Below, one piece after another: positions 47,441 to 56,869 of a DNA stretch of 64,000 bases. Position numbers and translations under genes: made by a program. Numbering within the stretch: the first letter of the stretch is position 1; each line of letters opens with the position of its first letter. Origin of the DNA: Desulfosporosinus hippei DSM 8344. Its GTDB lineage: Bacteria > Bacillota > Desulfitobacteriia > Desulfitobacteriales > Desulfitobacteriaceae. Location of the stretch: the NCBI RefSeq assembly GCF_900100785.1, contig NZ_FNCP01000006.1:62001-126000 (forward strand), in the 5' to 3' direction. A model generated the notes under the pieces. It was given only the letters and a program-made list of their open reading frames with translations, searched no databases and was not told the origin of the DNA.

Positions 47441-48394
47441 ATGGGTAAGCGGATTAATCGTCAAAGTGTCCTAACTTTAGTAGGTGTCCTACTTGTCTAT
47501 GCCATCGTTCAGGGAAGTATTTTCATGGACATCTTACCCCCTTTTGTTGCCCTCACTTTGATTCAGGTTTGTATCTTTATAATTCTTGCAACAAGCTTAA
47601 ACTTAATCAATGGGATCACAGGCCAATTTTCAATTGGGCATGCAGGCTTTATGGCGATCGGAGCTTATGTGGCAGCTATTGTCGTTGTTAAATTTCATGG
47701 ACCTCTTCTATTGGCCTTGATTGCTGGGGCAGCGGCTGCTGCCGTAGCCGGTTTTTTAATTGGTCTGCCTACTTTAAGACTAAAGGGAGACTATTTGGCG
47801 ATTGCAACCTTAGGATTTGGAGAAATAGTAAGAATTGTTTTTTTAAATACAAGCTACGTTGGAGGGGCTTCAGGATTTTCAGTGCCGAAAACAATTACTT
47901 GGACATGGGCATTTTGGCTAACGGTCTTAAGTATTATAATTATTAGAAATTTTATTAAGTCAACCCATGGTCGAGCGTGTATTTCTATTCGGGAGAATGA
48001 AATTGCAGCCGATGTAATGGGTATTAATACGACAAAATACAAAATTATGGCCTTTACAATTGGTGCGTTCTTTGCAGGATTGGCAGGCGGAATCTATGCT
48101 AATTACCTATATATTATTCAACCTCTAACCTTTAGTTTTTTAAAGTCATTTGATATCTTAGTTATGGTTGTACTCGGTGGCTTAGGAAGTTTAACGGGTA
48201 GTGTTCTGGGTGCTGTGGTAATGACGGTGGTTTCCGCTGCATTATCAGGTTGGCCAGAGTGGAGACTAGTAATAACAGCCGTACTTTTAATCGTAATGAT
48301 GATTTTTAGACCGAAGGGACTACTAGGAACTAAAGAATTTAGCTTAAGTTTCCTCGGAAAGAAGGGTGATAAGAATGCCTCTTCTAAAGATTGA
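47441..48394 (+). CDS. livM: Branched-chain amino acid ABC transporter permease LivM
   Basis: 317 aa, about nine helices. Blocks LNLINGITGQFSIGHAGFMAIGAY, GLPTLRLKGDYLAIATLGFGE and VLGGLGSLTGSVLGAVVMT. Its end overlaps livG by 20 bp. Pairs with LivH in the membrane. Confidence 0.96.
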   Translation: MGKRINRQSVLTLVGVLLVYAIVQGSIFMDILPPFVALTLIQVCIFIILATSLNLINGITGQFSIGHAGFMAIGAYVAAIVVVKFHGPLLLALIAGAAAAAVAGFLIGLPTLRLKGDYLAIATLGFGEIVRIVFLNTSYVGGASGFSVPKTITWTWAFWLTVLSIIIIRNFIKSTHGRACISIRENEIAADVMGINTTKYKIMAFTIGAFFAGLAGGIYANYLYIIQPLTFSFLKSFDILVMVVLGGLGSLTGSVLGAVVMTVVSAALSGWPEWRLVITAVLLIVMMIFRPKGLLGTKEFSLSFLGKKGDKNASSKD

Positions 48395-49142
48395 CAAACT
48401 CTCCAAGTCTTTTGGAGGTTTAAAAGCCGTATCAAATCTAAATATTGAGATTAACGACGGGGAATTGATCGGTTTAATTGGTCCAAACGGTGCCGGAAAA
48501 ACCACAGTTTTCAATTTGCTGACAGGAGTTTATGAGCCAACGGAGGGCAGCGTTAAATTTCAGAGTAAAGATATGAGAGGGCTTAAACCCTATCAGGTTA
48601 CCCAAAGTGGGATGGCCAGGACGTTCCAGAATATCCGTCTTTTTAGTGATCTAACTGTTATTGAAAATGTTAAGATAGCATATCATCAAAGAAGTTCCTA
48701 TAGTACCCTTAGTGCCTTCTTACGTTTGCCAAGTTATTATGCTGGAGAAGAAGAAATGCAGCGTAAAGCGATGGAACTTCTCAAGATCTTTAATCTGGAG
48801 GATAAGGCTGAAGAAGTTGCTAAAAATTTGCCTTATGGTGAACAACGCCGTTTAGAAATTGCTCGTGCTTTAGGCACAGAGCCTAAGCTTTTATTGCTTG
48901 ATGAGCCTGCAGCGGGGATGAATCCTCAAGAGACACACGACCTTATGAATCTCATTCGTTGGATTCGTCAACAATTCAATTTAGCTATTTTGTTAATTGA
49001 ACATGATATGTCTCTAGTAATGGGCGTATGCGAACGAATCTATGTTTTAGATTATGGAATGATTATTGCGCAAGGCACACCAGATGAAATCAAGAATAAT
49101 CCCAAAGTCATCGAGGCTTATTTAGGGGAGGAGGTTGTCTGA
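48375..49142 (+). CDS. livG: Branched-chain amino acid ABC transporter ATPase LivG
   Basis: 255 aa. Walker A GPNGAGKTT, signature region LPYGEQRRLEIARAL, Walker B LLLLDEPAAGMN and a switch His in LLIEHDM. The ATG at 48375 behind AAGGGTGATAAGA is preferred to an in-frame start nine bases earlier. Its stop overlaps the livF start. Confidence 0.96.
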   Translation: MPLLKIDKLSKSFGGLKAVSNLNIEINDGELIGLIGPNGAGKTTVFNLLTGVYEPTEGSVKFQSKDMRGLKPYQVTQSGMARTFQNIRLFSDLTVIENVKIAYHQRSSYSTLSAFLRLPSYYAGEEEMQRKAMELLKIFNLEDKAEEVAKNLPYGEQRRLEIARALGTEPKLLLLDEPAAGMNPQETHDLMNLIRWIRQQFNLAILLIEHDMSLVMGVCERIYVLDYGMIIAQGTPDEIKNNPKVIEAYLGEEVV

Positions 49143-49846
49143 TGCTTGTCCTTGAAGATGTAAATGTATTCTATGGTGCAATTCACGCCCTTAAAGGTAT
49201 CTCCCTCGAAGTTAATCAAGGGGAAATTGTGACACTTATCGGTTCAAATGGTGCCGGTAAAAGCACTTGTCTCAAAACAATCTCTGGCTTACTGCGGCCA
49301 AAGACAGGGAAGGTTTCCTTTAAAGGGTCAGACCTTGCTAGTATTGCTCCTCAAAGTATAGTTGCCCAGGGAATATCTCAAGTACCAGAAGGTAGACGTG
49401 TATTTGCCAATATGACTGTCATTGAAAACCTAGAACTCGGAGCTTACTTACGTAAGGATAAAGCGGGCGTTAAAGAAGACATGAAGAAAGTTTACGAATT
49501 ATTTCCACGCTTACTGGAAAGAAAAAGTCAGCTTTCAGGCACTTTATCAGGTGGAGAACAACAAATGCTGGCAATGGGCAGAGCACTAATGTCTAAACCT
49601 CAACTCTTGCTGCTAGATGAGCCTTCAATGGGTTTGGCACCGATCTTGGTAAAACAAATCTTTTCAATCATTAAGGAGATAAATTCAAGTGGTACTACAA
49701 TCTTACTTGTTGAACAAAATGCCCATATGGCTCTTTCTATTGCTAATAGAGCGTATGTATTAGAGACTGGTAAGATAGTTCTTTCCGGTGATTCTAAAGA
49801 ACTGGCCGCCAGTGAAGAAGTCCGTAAGGCCTACTTAGGAGGCTAA
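49142..49846 (+). CDS. livF: Branched-chain amino acid ABC transporter ATPase LivF
   Basis: 234 aa. Walker A GSNGAGKST, signature LSGGEQQMLAMGRAL, Walker B LLLLDEPSMGLAP, switch LLVEQNA. ATG overlaps the livG stop (TGATG). Last gene of the transporter. The 220 bp after it show nothing recognisable. Confidence 0.96.
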   Translation: MLVLEDVNVFYGAIHALKGISLEVNQGEIVTLIGSNGAGKSTCLKTISGLLRPKTGKVSFKGSDLASIAPQSIVAQGISQVPEGRRVFANMTVIENLELGAYLRKDKAGVKEDMKKVYELFPRLLERKSQLSGTLSGGEQQMLAMGRALMSKPQLLLLDEPSMGLAPILVKQIFSIIKEINSSGTTILLVEQNAHMALSIANRAYVLETGKIVLSGDSKELAASEEVRKAYLGG

Positions 49847-50069
49847 TATAAATCATAGGCTGATGGTAGACTTTTCGGAGTTTCCCTTCTCTCCATCTTC
49901 GTCTCAGGGTACATTGCAACAATAAGCAGCATGGATGGATTAGGGATCATGGTCTATTTTGCGTGACGTAATGGTTACTAAGTGCTGCCAGTTGCATTAG
50001 CTTGGTACCAAAGAGTGTGTAACTTGGTTTTTGCTGGCTATGCTTAATTGTAGAAGGAGGTAATTAGAA

Positions 50070-50696
50070 ATGTATGTTCGCCAATTTATGACAGCTCAAG
50101 TTTTTACGGTAGGCCCGGATAAATCTATTGCGGATACAATGGCTCTTATGAGAGAAAAAAAGATTAGTAAATTGCCGGTTGTAGAAAAGGGTAAACTTGT
50201 AGGTTTTGTCACAGATGGAGATCTCCGTGAGGTCTCTCCTTCTCCAGCAACAACATTAAGTATTTTTGAACTTAACTACCTTATTGCCAAGACACCCATC
50301 CGTGAAGTTGCGATTAAAAAGGTCATAACTTGCCACCCAGACACTCAAATTGAGGATGCCGCTTTGATGATGAGAGACCATAAAATTGGTGGATTACCTG
50401 TCATTGAAGAAGGTAAAGTGGTTGGGATTATAACTGGTTCAGACATATTAGATGCCTTTTTAGATATCATGGGATTTCGTAGTCCGGGACAGCGCGTAAC
50501 GATTGAAACTAAGGATCAAATTGGGGTTATGTCGGATTTAGCCCTTGTGACTAAGGAACATGAGGTCAATATTGGAAGTTTAGCTGTATATCATCTCAAA
50601 GACAATAAGGTTCAGATTCTTGCTCGTCTTCAGGGGGATCAGGTTGACGAAGTTGAAAAATCCTTGGATAAAAAAGGTTATCAAATTAAAAAATAA
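50070..50696 (+). CDS. AcuB-like protein: two CBS domains and an ACT domain
   Basis: 208 aa. CBS pair (about 1-60 and 75-135; MTAQVFTVGPDKSIADTMALM and VITCHPDTQIEDAALMM) then an ACT-like domain (about 140-208, QIGVMSDLALVTKEHEVNIGSL). CBS pairs usually bind adenine nucleotides and ACT domains amino acids, so a ligand-sensing regulator fits; B. subtilis acuB is linked to acetoin use. It lies directly after the liv genes with its own GGAGGTAAT ribosome-binding site. The exact role is not determinable. Confidence 0.85.
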   Translation: MYVRQFMTAQVFTVGPDKSIADTMALMREKKISKLPVVEKGKLVGFVTDGDLREVSPSPATTLSIFELNYLIAKTPIREVAIKKVITCHPDTQIEDAALMMRDHKIGGLPVIEEGKVVGIITGSDILDAFLDIMGFRSPGQRVTIETKDQIGVMSDLALVTKEHEVNIGSLAVYHLKDNKVQILARLQGDQVDEVEKSLDKKGYQIKK

Positions 50697-50735
50697 TATT
50701 CTTTAAAAGATTTACATTGGTTTTATTTCAAAAAG

Positions 50736-50775
50736 AAAGCACTGGATGAAGAGGTATTCACCCAGTGCTTTTCTT
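50736..50775 (+). terminator. Terminator after the AcuB-like gene
   Basis: AAAGCACTGGATGAA pairs with TTCACCCAGTGCTTT (one mismatch), followed by TCTTCTT. Confidence 0.8.
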
Positions 50776-50835
50776 CTTAAAGAAAAGAGATATAATGTAG
50801 ATAGAAACTACCAAAAAAATGAGGAGATGGAAGAA

Positions 50836-51273
50836 TTGCACCTTTTTAACCGTTCAATTTCCATTAGTGTTCGTTCAAAGGACAAAGATACACTGACTGT
50901 GGAGGGTACTTTTATTGACACTCATCATGAGCTATGCTTGACTTTGGAAGTTGATATAAAGACTCGTACAATAACAACAGCTACGGGAGAATTACGTCGA
51001 GCCCCCCATACAGATTGTGCTGAAACTCAAAAACGAATTCAAAAGCTGGTAGGAATAAATCTCAATAAAAATGTTCGGAGACAAGTACAAGCTGCTGTTG
51101 GCCTAAAAGAAGGGTGCACACATATTACTGACCTAACTCTTGAGTGTGTAAAGAGCCTAATGCAAGCTTCATATCAGTTGATGCACCTTACCATGGGAGA
51201 AGAGCAAGTTAATGAAATTGTCGAGAAGTATTTGGAGGGTAGTTGCTTTCATTATAACAAAGGAGCGGTTTAA
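50836..51273 (+). CDS. DUF2889 family protein
   Basis: About 145 aa. Matches the DUF2889 layout: EGTFIDTHHELCLTLEVD, ELRRAPHTDC, a VGI block, then GLKEGCTHITDLTLECVKSLMQASYQLM. Function unknown. The frame stays open back to 50746, but that would run through the upstream terminator; GAGGAG with 9-nt spacing marks the TTG at 50836, and an ATG at 50827 is the other candidate. Its stop overlaps the end of a convergent 47-aa ORF. Confidence 0.8.
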   Translation: MHLFNRSISISVRSKDKDTLTVEGTFIDTHHELCLTLEVDIKTRTITTATGELRRAPHTDCAETQKRIQKLVGINLNKNVRRQVQAAVGLKEGCTHITDLTLECVKSLMQASYQLMHLTMGEEQVNEIVEKYLEGSCFHYNKGAV

Positions 51274-51413
51274 TGACTTTCATTATTTGGGGTTTTATAG
51301 GCTATTAGGATAGTCTCTTGACCAGTAATAGAGCTAAACTTATGCTCTAATGCTTTCAGATCATCGATTTGTTCCTTTGTTAAGTTTGAAATCAAAGTTC
51401 CCGAAGGGTTCAT
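51270..51413 (-). CDS. Small protein of 47 aa, function unknown
   Basis: Short ORF opposite the other genes of this arm, convergent with the DUF2889 gene (stop codons overlap). It has an excellent ribosome-binding site, AAAGGAGG, 9 nt before the ATG. The product begins MNPSGTLISNLTKEQIDDLK and continues with ALEHKFSSITGQETILIAYK; one amphipathic helix (about 12-27) and a short hydrophobic strand. I do not recognise the family. The coding claim rests on the ribosome-binding site and the sensible composition. Confidence 0.6.
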   Translation of the reverse strand: MNPSGTLISNLTKEQIDDLKALEHKFSSITGQETILIAYKTPNNESH

Positions 51414-51563
51414 TTGCTTAATCCTCCTTTAATGTATTATGGGTTTCTTTGTTAGAATTATTTTGTACAAATACAATAAGTTCTAACCATCAAGTTATTT
51501 GGGACTTTGACTGATTTACTTTCCAAATGATAATTAATGTGATAATATGATTGTCGTTAGTAA

Positions 51564-51661
51564 GGGGATGGATGGTGACTGGTGTTGCTCCCGGACTTCA
51601 AATCCGCGTGTCGGGACGCAGAACGTTCCGAGGTGTGTTCGATTCGCACACATCCCCGCCA
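51564..51661 (+). tRNA. selC: tRNA-Sec (selenocysteine, anticodon TCA)
   Basis: 98 nt with encoded CCA. Anticodon loop CTTCAAA gives TCA, reading UGA. Extended acceptor (GGGGATGG with ACATCCCC), long D-stem and long variable arm (CGTGTCGGGACGCAGAACGT region), all typical of bacterial tRNA-Sec. It works with SelB in this window; serine is first loaded by SerS. Confidence 0.95.
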
Positions 51662-51764
51662 AATTTGAACTTCGAAATCCTAGGTTATAGGTTTGAGTTA
51701 TCTTAAAGCGATTAGGTACCTTTATTTCAAAAATATATCCGGAGTAGTTGGAATTGTTTTTTAT

Positions 51765-51786
51765 AGGCAGCGTGAAGCTGCCTTTT
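51765..51786 (+). terminator. Terminator downstream of selC
   Basis: AGGCAGC and GCTGCCT pair around GTGAA, followed by TTT. About 100 nt after the tRNA. Confidence 0.65.
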
Positions 51787-51922
51787 GATATATTGGTTCT
51801 GTGGTTAGTTAAAGTGAAGATTAGAAGAATAATAATACAGCAGGATTTTATGGATTTAACCCGAATAAGCTTTATTTATACACTTGTAGAAATCTGACGA
51901 GGGTCAATTAGGGAGGGACTAT

Positions 51923-52660
51923 GTGAATCTAGTCGATGTACTTATTATAGGGTTTATCTTATTTGGAGCACTACATGGCTACCAAAAAGGTTTGATAACA
52001 AGCATTGTTAATTTTTTTATATGGCTTGTAGGGTTCTTAGTAGCATCGTGGAAATACGTGGCTGTCTTGAGCCTTGCAGAACAGTATTTTCCACTTAGAC
52101 AATGGATAGAGCCAATGATTTACCGTGTACTACTTCCTACTGTGGAGTCTAAAGCGGAAACTCTGCAGCAACAAGTACTAGGGAATATCCTAGGTATAAT
52201 TCCTGAAGAATGGCGCGGGTTTTTCCCCTTTTCAGATTTATCCAGTACCCAAATGCCTCAAACTCTTGAACAAGTAACCCATAGTTTAGCAGGGACAATT
52301 ACCGAGAGTATATTAAGCTTATTTGCTTTTGGCTTTGTATTTTATTTTGTGGTGTTATGTATTCAGATACTGGTAGCTATTCTTCTGCGCCCACTTGGAA
52401 GCTGGAGTGGGTCATTTAATCGCGGAGGAGGGCTATTGTTTGGCGGACTAGGGTCACTTATTGGTCTGTCAGTATTAGCTGGATTATTGTCACCGTTTCT
52501 AAATATCGGCGCAAATGATGGTTTTATGGAACTTGTGCTGAATTCATACCTATATCCCCATTTGATCCAAACATTTAACCTCTTAGATCAGATGTTTTCT
52601 GCTCAACTTAAAGAAAAGTTGCTTGAGCCACTTTCAATGGGTAAGGGAGTATGGTTCTGA
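51923..52660 (+). CDS. CvpA family membrane protein
   Basis: 245 aa. N-terminal VDVLIIGFILFGALHGYQKGL is the CvpA signature; four hydrophobic segments with a large soluble loop between the second and third. CvpA was named for colicin V production; its true role is unsettled, with links to envelope homeostasis. GTG start with GGGAGGG upstream. Confidence 0.85.
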   Translation: MNLVDVLIIGFILFGALHGYQKGLITSIVNFFIWLVGFLVASWKYVAVLSLAEQYFPLRQWIEPMIYRVLLPTVESKAETLQQQVLGNILGIIPEEWRGFFPFSDLSSTQMPQTLEQVTHSLAGTITESILSLFAFGFVFYFVVLCIQILVAILLRPLGSWSGSFNRGGGLLFGGLGSLIGLSVLAGLLSPFLNIGANDGFMELVLNSYLYPHLIQTFNLLDQMFSAQLKEKLLEPLSMGKGVWF

Positions 52661-52784
52661 TCGTCTTACTTAACAGAATCTAGTTAAGTTTGACATATCT
52701 GTCGGATAAACGAGGCGAAAATGAAGAAAACTTAAAGAAACTGACATTGTAAAATCAAGTTAATTAAGTTTTAGGGGTGATTGC

Positions 52785-54161
52785 ATGGGATCTAAAAAAG
52801 TCAAACTAGCCTGGGATGATCTAATGATATCAGATCAAGAACGAGATGCTATAACGGAATACCTTTCTTTCTTGAGTAAAGGAAAAACTGAGCGAGAATC
52901 TTGGCAGATTATTGAGAGTTGGGCTCAACGGGAAGGTTTTATACCTCTAGATAAGCTTGAAGGCTTTCAACCTGGTCAAAGAGTTTGTTTGGCAGTTCGA
53001 GGAAAAGCAGGTATCTTAGCAATTTCAGGACAGAGACCTTTGAGCGAGGGTTTTCGACTAATCGCAACCCATATTGATGCTCCGCGATTAGATATTAAGC
53101 AGCGTCCTTTGTATGAAGAGGAAGGGTTGGCTTTCTTAAAAACTCATTATTATGGGGGAATTAAAAAGTACCAATGGATGGCCCTCCCTCTATCTCTTCA
53201 TGGAGTCGTCTTCTTGCGCAACGGGCAGAAGGTTGAAATAATTATTGGAGAAGATGAAGCAGACCCTGTTTTTACAATTTCGGATTTACTCCCGCATTTA
53301 GCAAAGGATCAATATAACAAAAAGCTGAGTGAAGCAGTATCTGGAGAAGGCCTAAATCTTCTGTTAGGGCACAATCCTTCCTTGGGGGAAGGGGAAGAAC
53401 GGGTGAAATCTGCAATCTTAGTTATCCTCAGAGATAAATATGGTATTGAAGAGGATGACTTTGTAAGCGCAGAGCTGGAGGTTGTTCCAGCCGGTAAAGC
53501 CCGCTATTCAGGATTGGATAAAAGCTTAATAATCGGTTATGGTCAAGATGATCGTATTTGCTCCTTTGCAGCTTGGAAAGCAGTTGCAGAAATTCAACAG
53601 CCGGAGTGGACAACACTGGTTCTATTTGCGGATAAAGAAGAGATTGGCAGTGACTCTAACACGGGAATGAAGGCTCGTTATTTAGAGAACTTCATTGCCG
53701 AACTGATTACCTTGCAAAGCGGTAAATATGATGGCTTACTGGTTAGACGATCCTTAGCACGAGCAAAAGCTCTCTCAGCAGATGTCACAGGCGGCTACGA
53801 CCCTAATTATGCTGAGGTTATGGATAAACGTAATTCTGCCTTTTTAGGACGAGGTCTGGTTATCAGTAAGTATACCGGTTCTAAAGGGAAGTATGATACC
53901 AGTGACGCCAATGCAGAGTTTGTTGCGGAGGTTCGGCGGATTTTTGATGATGCTAAGATTTGTTGGCAAACTGCAGAATTAGGAAAAGTCGATCAAGGCG
54001 GTGGAGGAACGATAGCCCAATACATGGCTATATACGGCATGGAGGTCTTAGATTGCGGTGTCGGAATTCTGAGTATGCATGCACCTTGGGAAATAGCCTC
54101 TATAGTAGACCTAGTTATGATGATCCGGGGCTACCAGGCATTTTTGAAATATTCCGGCTGA
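52785..54161 (+). CDS. M18 family aminopeptidase
   Basis: 458 aa. Cytosolic zinc metallopeptidase. Metal and catalytic residues are visible in ATHIDAPRLDIK (His and Asp), FADKEEIGSDSNTG (Glu-Glu) and GYDPNYAEVMDKRNS; the C-terminal His of LSMHAPWEIAS completes the site. Normal length for bacterial M18. Probably recycles peptides. The sequence before the ATG (TTAGGGGTGATTGC) gives a fair ribosome-binding site. Confidence 0.93.
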   Translation: MGSKKVKLAWDDLMISDQERDAITEYLSFLSKGKTERESWQIIESWAQREGFIPLDKLEGFQPGQRVCLAVRGKAGILAISGQRPLSEGFRLIATHIDAPRLDIKQRPLYEEEGLAFLKTHYYGGIKKYQWMALPLSLHGVVFLRNGQKVEIIIGEDEADPVFTISDLLPHLAKDQYNKKLSEAVSGEGLNLLLGHNPSLGEGEERVKSAILVILRDKYGIEEDDFVSAELEVVPAGKARYSGLDKSLIIGYGQDDRICSFAAWKAVAEIQQPEWTTLVLFADKEEIGSDSNTGMKARYLENFIAELITLQSGKYDGLLVRRSLARAKALSADVTGGYDPNYAEVMDKRNSAFLGRGLVISKYTGSKGKYDTSDANAEFVAEVRRIFDDAKICWQTAELGKVDQGGGGTIAQYMAIYGMEVLDCGVGILSMHAPWEIASIVDLVMMIRGYQAFLKYSG

Positions 54162-54188
54162 TCCATTAACTAAAAGGAAGACAGTAAC

Positions 54189-55058
54189 ATGAATAGTCTA
54201 TGGATTAATAATAGTTTCTTAGATTTTGATTGGCAAAAGTTAGGAATGACGATCTTAAATTCTCTGATATATATAATTTTAGTACTAATCATTGCACGTG
54301 TTACTTATGGGTTAGCAATTTTCTTATTACGTCGGATGCTGCTAGACCATAGAGGAAAAAAACTGCTTGATGAACGCAAGGCTAATACGATCTTTTCGCT
54401 GCTTAAGAGTATGGCGTTTTATTTAATCGCCTTTACGGCTATTATTCATGTTCTTAAGCACCTTTTTAGCTTTGATACGGGTACCCTTCTGGCTTCCGCC
54501 AGTGTCTTAGGAGTAGCCTTAGGTTTTGGATCCCAGAGCCTTGTTAAAGATATAATTGGAGGTTTCTTCATCCTCTTTGAGGATCAATTTTCTGTCGGCG
54601 ATTATGTACAAACCGGTCAATTCTCAGGGGTAGTTGAAGAGACGGGGATCAGGGCAACACATCTAAGAGATTGGGGCGGAGAACTTCATATTATTCCAAA
54701 TGGTAGTATCACTGCGGTTACCAACTACAGTAGAGGTAAAATGAGGGCCTTAGTAGATATTCAGGTTCCTTATGATGAAGATTTGGACAAGGCTATGGCT
54801 GTAATGCATTCTGTTTGTGAACAGGTCGGTATTGAGTTTGGTGATAAGATAATTGATCCGCCAACCGTACAAGGTGTAATCCAGTTTGGTGAAAGGAATA
54901 CGGTATTGAGAGTAATTGCCTTTACTCAGCCTAATGAACAGTGGAGTTTGGAGAGAGAACTGCGGAGGCAAATACATAGTGCTTTCTTAAAAGAAGGAAT
55001 TCGCACACCACAACAAAATGTCTTTGTGACTAATCCCATTAAGGATTCAAGTGGTTAA
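54189..55058 (+). CDS. Small-conductance mechanosensitive channel, MscS family
   Basis: 289 aa. Three hydrophobic segments, with pore helix LGVALGFGSQSLVKDIIGGFF (about 114-134), then the beta domain (VETGIRATHLRDWGGELHIIPNG) and the alpha-beta C-terminal domain. Releases solutes on hypo-osmotic shock. AAAAGGAAG precedes the ATG. Confidence 0.93.
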   Translation: MNSLWINNSFLDFDWQKLGMTILNSLIYIILVLIIARVTYGLAIFLLRRMLLDHRGKKLLDERKANTIFSLLKSMAFYLIAFTAIIHVLKHLFSFDTGTLLASASVLGVALGFGSQSLVKDIIGGFFILFEDQFSVGDYVQTGQFSGVVEETGIRATHLRDWGGELHIIPNGSITAVTNYSRGKMRALVDIQVPYDEDLDKAMAVMHSVCEQVGIEFGDKIIDPPTVQGVIQFGERNTVLRVIAFTQPNEQWSLERELRRQIHSAFLKEGIRTPQQNVFVTNPIKDSSG

Positions 55059-55252
55059 GAACTCGACAAAGTTACTTTAGAAAGACTAACGTTTATTCGT
55101 TCATTTGTTTAGTTTGGAGATCAAACTAAGTTACTCAAATCTAGCGACTTGGTAGGAAACTCAAAAATTCGAGATGAGAAGTAAAACGTGGTAAGTTCTT
55201 CCTTCGGACTTCGTACCTCGAATTCCGAATCTCGATCAGGGGGTATCACTGA

Positions 55253-55447
55253 ATGATTCCGTTAAATGTAGGAGATATTGTTCGACTTCGCAAGCCACAC
55301 CCGTGTGGAAGTCTGGATTGGAAGGTAATGAGAACGGGAATGGATTTCCGCATACAGTGTTTAGGATGTCAGCATCAAGCCTGGATTCCGCGGGCCAAAC
55401 TCGAACGAAATTTAAAAGAGATTCTTCAGCGGGTTGATGAAAAATAG
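55253..55447 (+). CDS. DUF951 family protein
   Basis: 64 aa, normal for the family: VGDIVRLRKPHPCGSLDWKV, GMDFRIQCLGCQHQ and IPRAKLERNLKEI. Cysteines in HPCG and CLGC suggest metal or nucleic-acid binding. Function unknown; the B. subtilis relative YyzM lies near ychF, as here. The leader (AGGGGGTATCACTG) has a plausible ribosome-binding site. Confidence 0.92.
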   Translation: MIPLNVGDIVRLRKPHPCGSLDWKVMRTGMDFRIQCLGCQHQAWIPRAKLERNLKEILQRVDEK

Positions 55448-55574
55448 AAACTGAGATCAGGGTCACCTTATTTTGGGGTATCATGATTGAATGAGCAGAG
55501 TGGTTGCAGTGTATGAAAACATCACATATAATCGGTAAAGGTAGTTCGTTTGCGTATTATGAGGAGGTTCTGAC

Positions 55575-56675
55575 ATGACGTTACATGCAGGAATAGTCGG
55601 TTTGCCAAACGTAGGCAAGTCGACATTATTTAATGCCATCACACAAGCCGGGGCGGAAGCCGCAAATTATCCGTTTTGCACGATTGATCCTAATGTTGGA
55701 ATGGTAGAGGTTCCTGATTCACGTTTGCAAAAGCTGGCAGAGATGGTTAATCCGAAAAAGGTTGTTCCAGCGACTGTGGAGTTTGTGGACATAGCCGGAC
55801 TTGTTAAAGGAGCAAGTAAAGGGGAAGGTTTAGGTAATAAGTTCTTATCTCATATTCGTGAAGTCGACGCAATTGTGCATGTCGTACGGTGTTTTGAGGA
55901 TGAGAATGTTGTCCACGTAGAAGGTAATGTAAACCCAAAGCGAGATATAGAAACGATTGATCTAGAATTAATCTTATCCGATATGGAAAGCATAGAGAAA
56001 CGTTCAGATCGAACCTCCAAACTCCTAAAAACGGGGGATAAAAAGGCACAAAGTGAAATTGCACTTTTAGAACGGTTAAAGGAAGTGTTCAATCAAGGCA
56101 AAGGGGCCCGTTCCTTGACCTTTACAGATGATGAGAAGGAGATTCTGAAGGGATTTCCACTCTTGACTCTAAAGCCGGTGCTTTATGTTGCTAATGTTAG
56201 TGAAAGTGGGTTAGCTACAGCAGCTGATAATCCCTATGTTCAACAAGTTCGGGAGATTGCCGCTGAAGAAGGTGCGGAAGTCGTTGTTGTCTGCGCTCAA
56301 ATTGAAGCGGAAATAGCGGAACTTGAGGCAGACGAAAAAGCTGTTTTTCTGGAAGACTTAGGGCTTGAAGAATCTGGCTTAGATCGCTTAATTCGTGTTG
56401 CCTTCCACTTATTGGGTTTAATGACGTTTTTTACTGCTGGCCCCATTGAAGTGAAAGCATGGACTATTTATCAGGGAACAAAAGCTCCAAAGGCTGCGGG
56501 GGTAATTCATACTGATTTTGAACACGGTTTTATCCGAGCAGAAGTAGTTTCTTATAAAGATTTTGTTGAGTTTAACGGATTAAATGGTGCCAGAGATAAA
56601 GGGTTAGTTCGTCTGGAAGGCAAAGAGTACATTATGAATAATGGAGATATTGTTCACTTCCGTTTTAATGTATAG
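55575..56675 (+). CDS. ychF: Ribosome-binding ATPase YchF
   Basis: 366 aa. Obg-family P-loop protein that prefers ATP. G1 [15 protein letters not shown] (8-22), [19 protein letters not shown], coiled-coil insert, and C-terminal TGS domain with [27 protein letters not shown] and [19 protein letters not shown] precedes the ATG. The order ychF-rpsF-ssb-rpsR is conserved in Firmicutes. Confidence 0.97.
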   Translation: MTLHAGIVGLPNVGKSTLFNAITQAGAEAANYPFCTIDPNVGMVEVPDSRLQKLAEMVNPKKVVPATVEFVDIAGLVKGASKGEGLGNKFLSHIREVDAIVHVVRCFEDENVVHVEGNVNPKRDIETIDLELILSDMESIEKRSDRTSKLLKTGDKKAQSEIALLERLKEVFNQGKGARSLTFTDDEKEILKGFPLLTLKPVLYVANVSESGLATAADNPYVQQVREIAAEEGAEVVVVCAQIEAEIAELEADEKAVFLEDLGLEESGLDRLIRVAFHLLGLMTFFTAGPIEVKAWTIYQGTKAPKAAGVIHTDFEHGFIRAEVVSYKDFVEFNGLNGARDKGLVRLEGKEYIMNNGDIVHFRFNV

Positions 56676-56770
56676 AGAATAAATTGATTTGGAGTATCGG
56701 GCTAAGGTATAGAATGCGTGCTCGTATTATAATTAGAAAAACTATGAATGTGGTAAGTTATCTTAAAATG

Positions 56771-56799
56771 TTGCTTTTTAAAGTTTGAAGTGGTATAAT
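56771..56799 (+). promoter_or_regulatory. Promoter of rpsF-ssb-rpsR
   Basis: TTGCTT (56771-56776), 17-bp spacer, TATAAT (56794-56799). A start near 56806 leaves a leader of about 64 nt. Confidence 0.7.
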
Positions 56800-56805
56800 T
56801 TCTGC

Positions 56806-56869
56806 TTGGTAGTCTAAATATCCCTGCTCCGTAAAGTCGGGGCCGTTTAGTCCGAGGGGAGGTGCAAAT
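56806..56869 (+). promoter_or_regulatory. rpsF leader, possible S6:S18 autoregulatory element
   Basis: G+C-rich leader that can fold through TCGG...CCGA and CTCC...GGGGAG, holding the GGGGAGG ribosome-binding site in a stem. S6:S18 complexes repress this operon through leader structures in many bacteria, but I could not align this one to the known motif with certainty. Confidence 0.35.

Noticed and set aside
51564-51661. Integration of a mobile element at selC
   Set aside because: selC genes are common attachment sites, but no integrase, direct repeat of the tRNA 3' end or foreign gene block follows.
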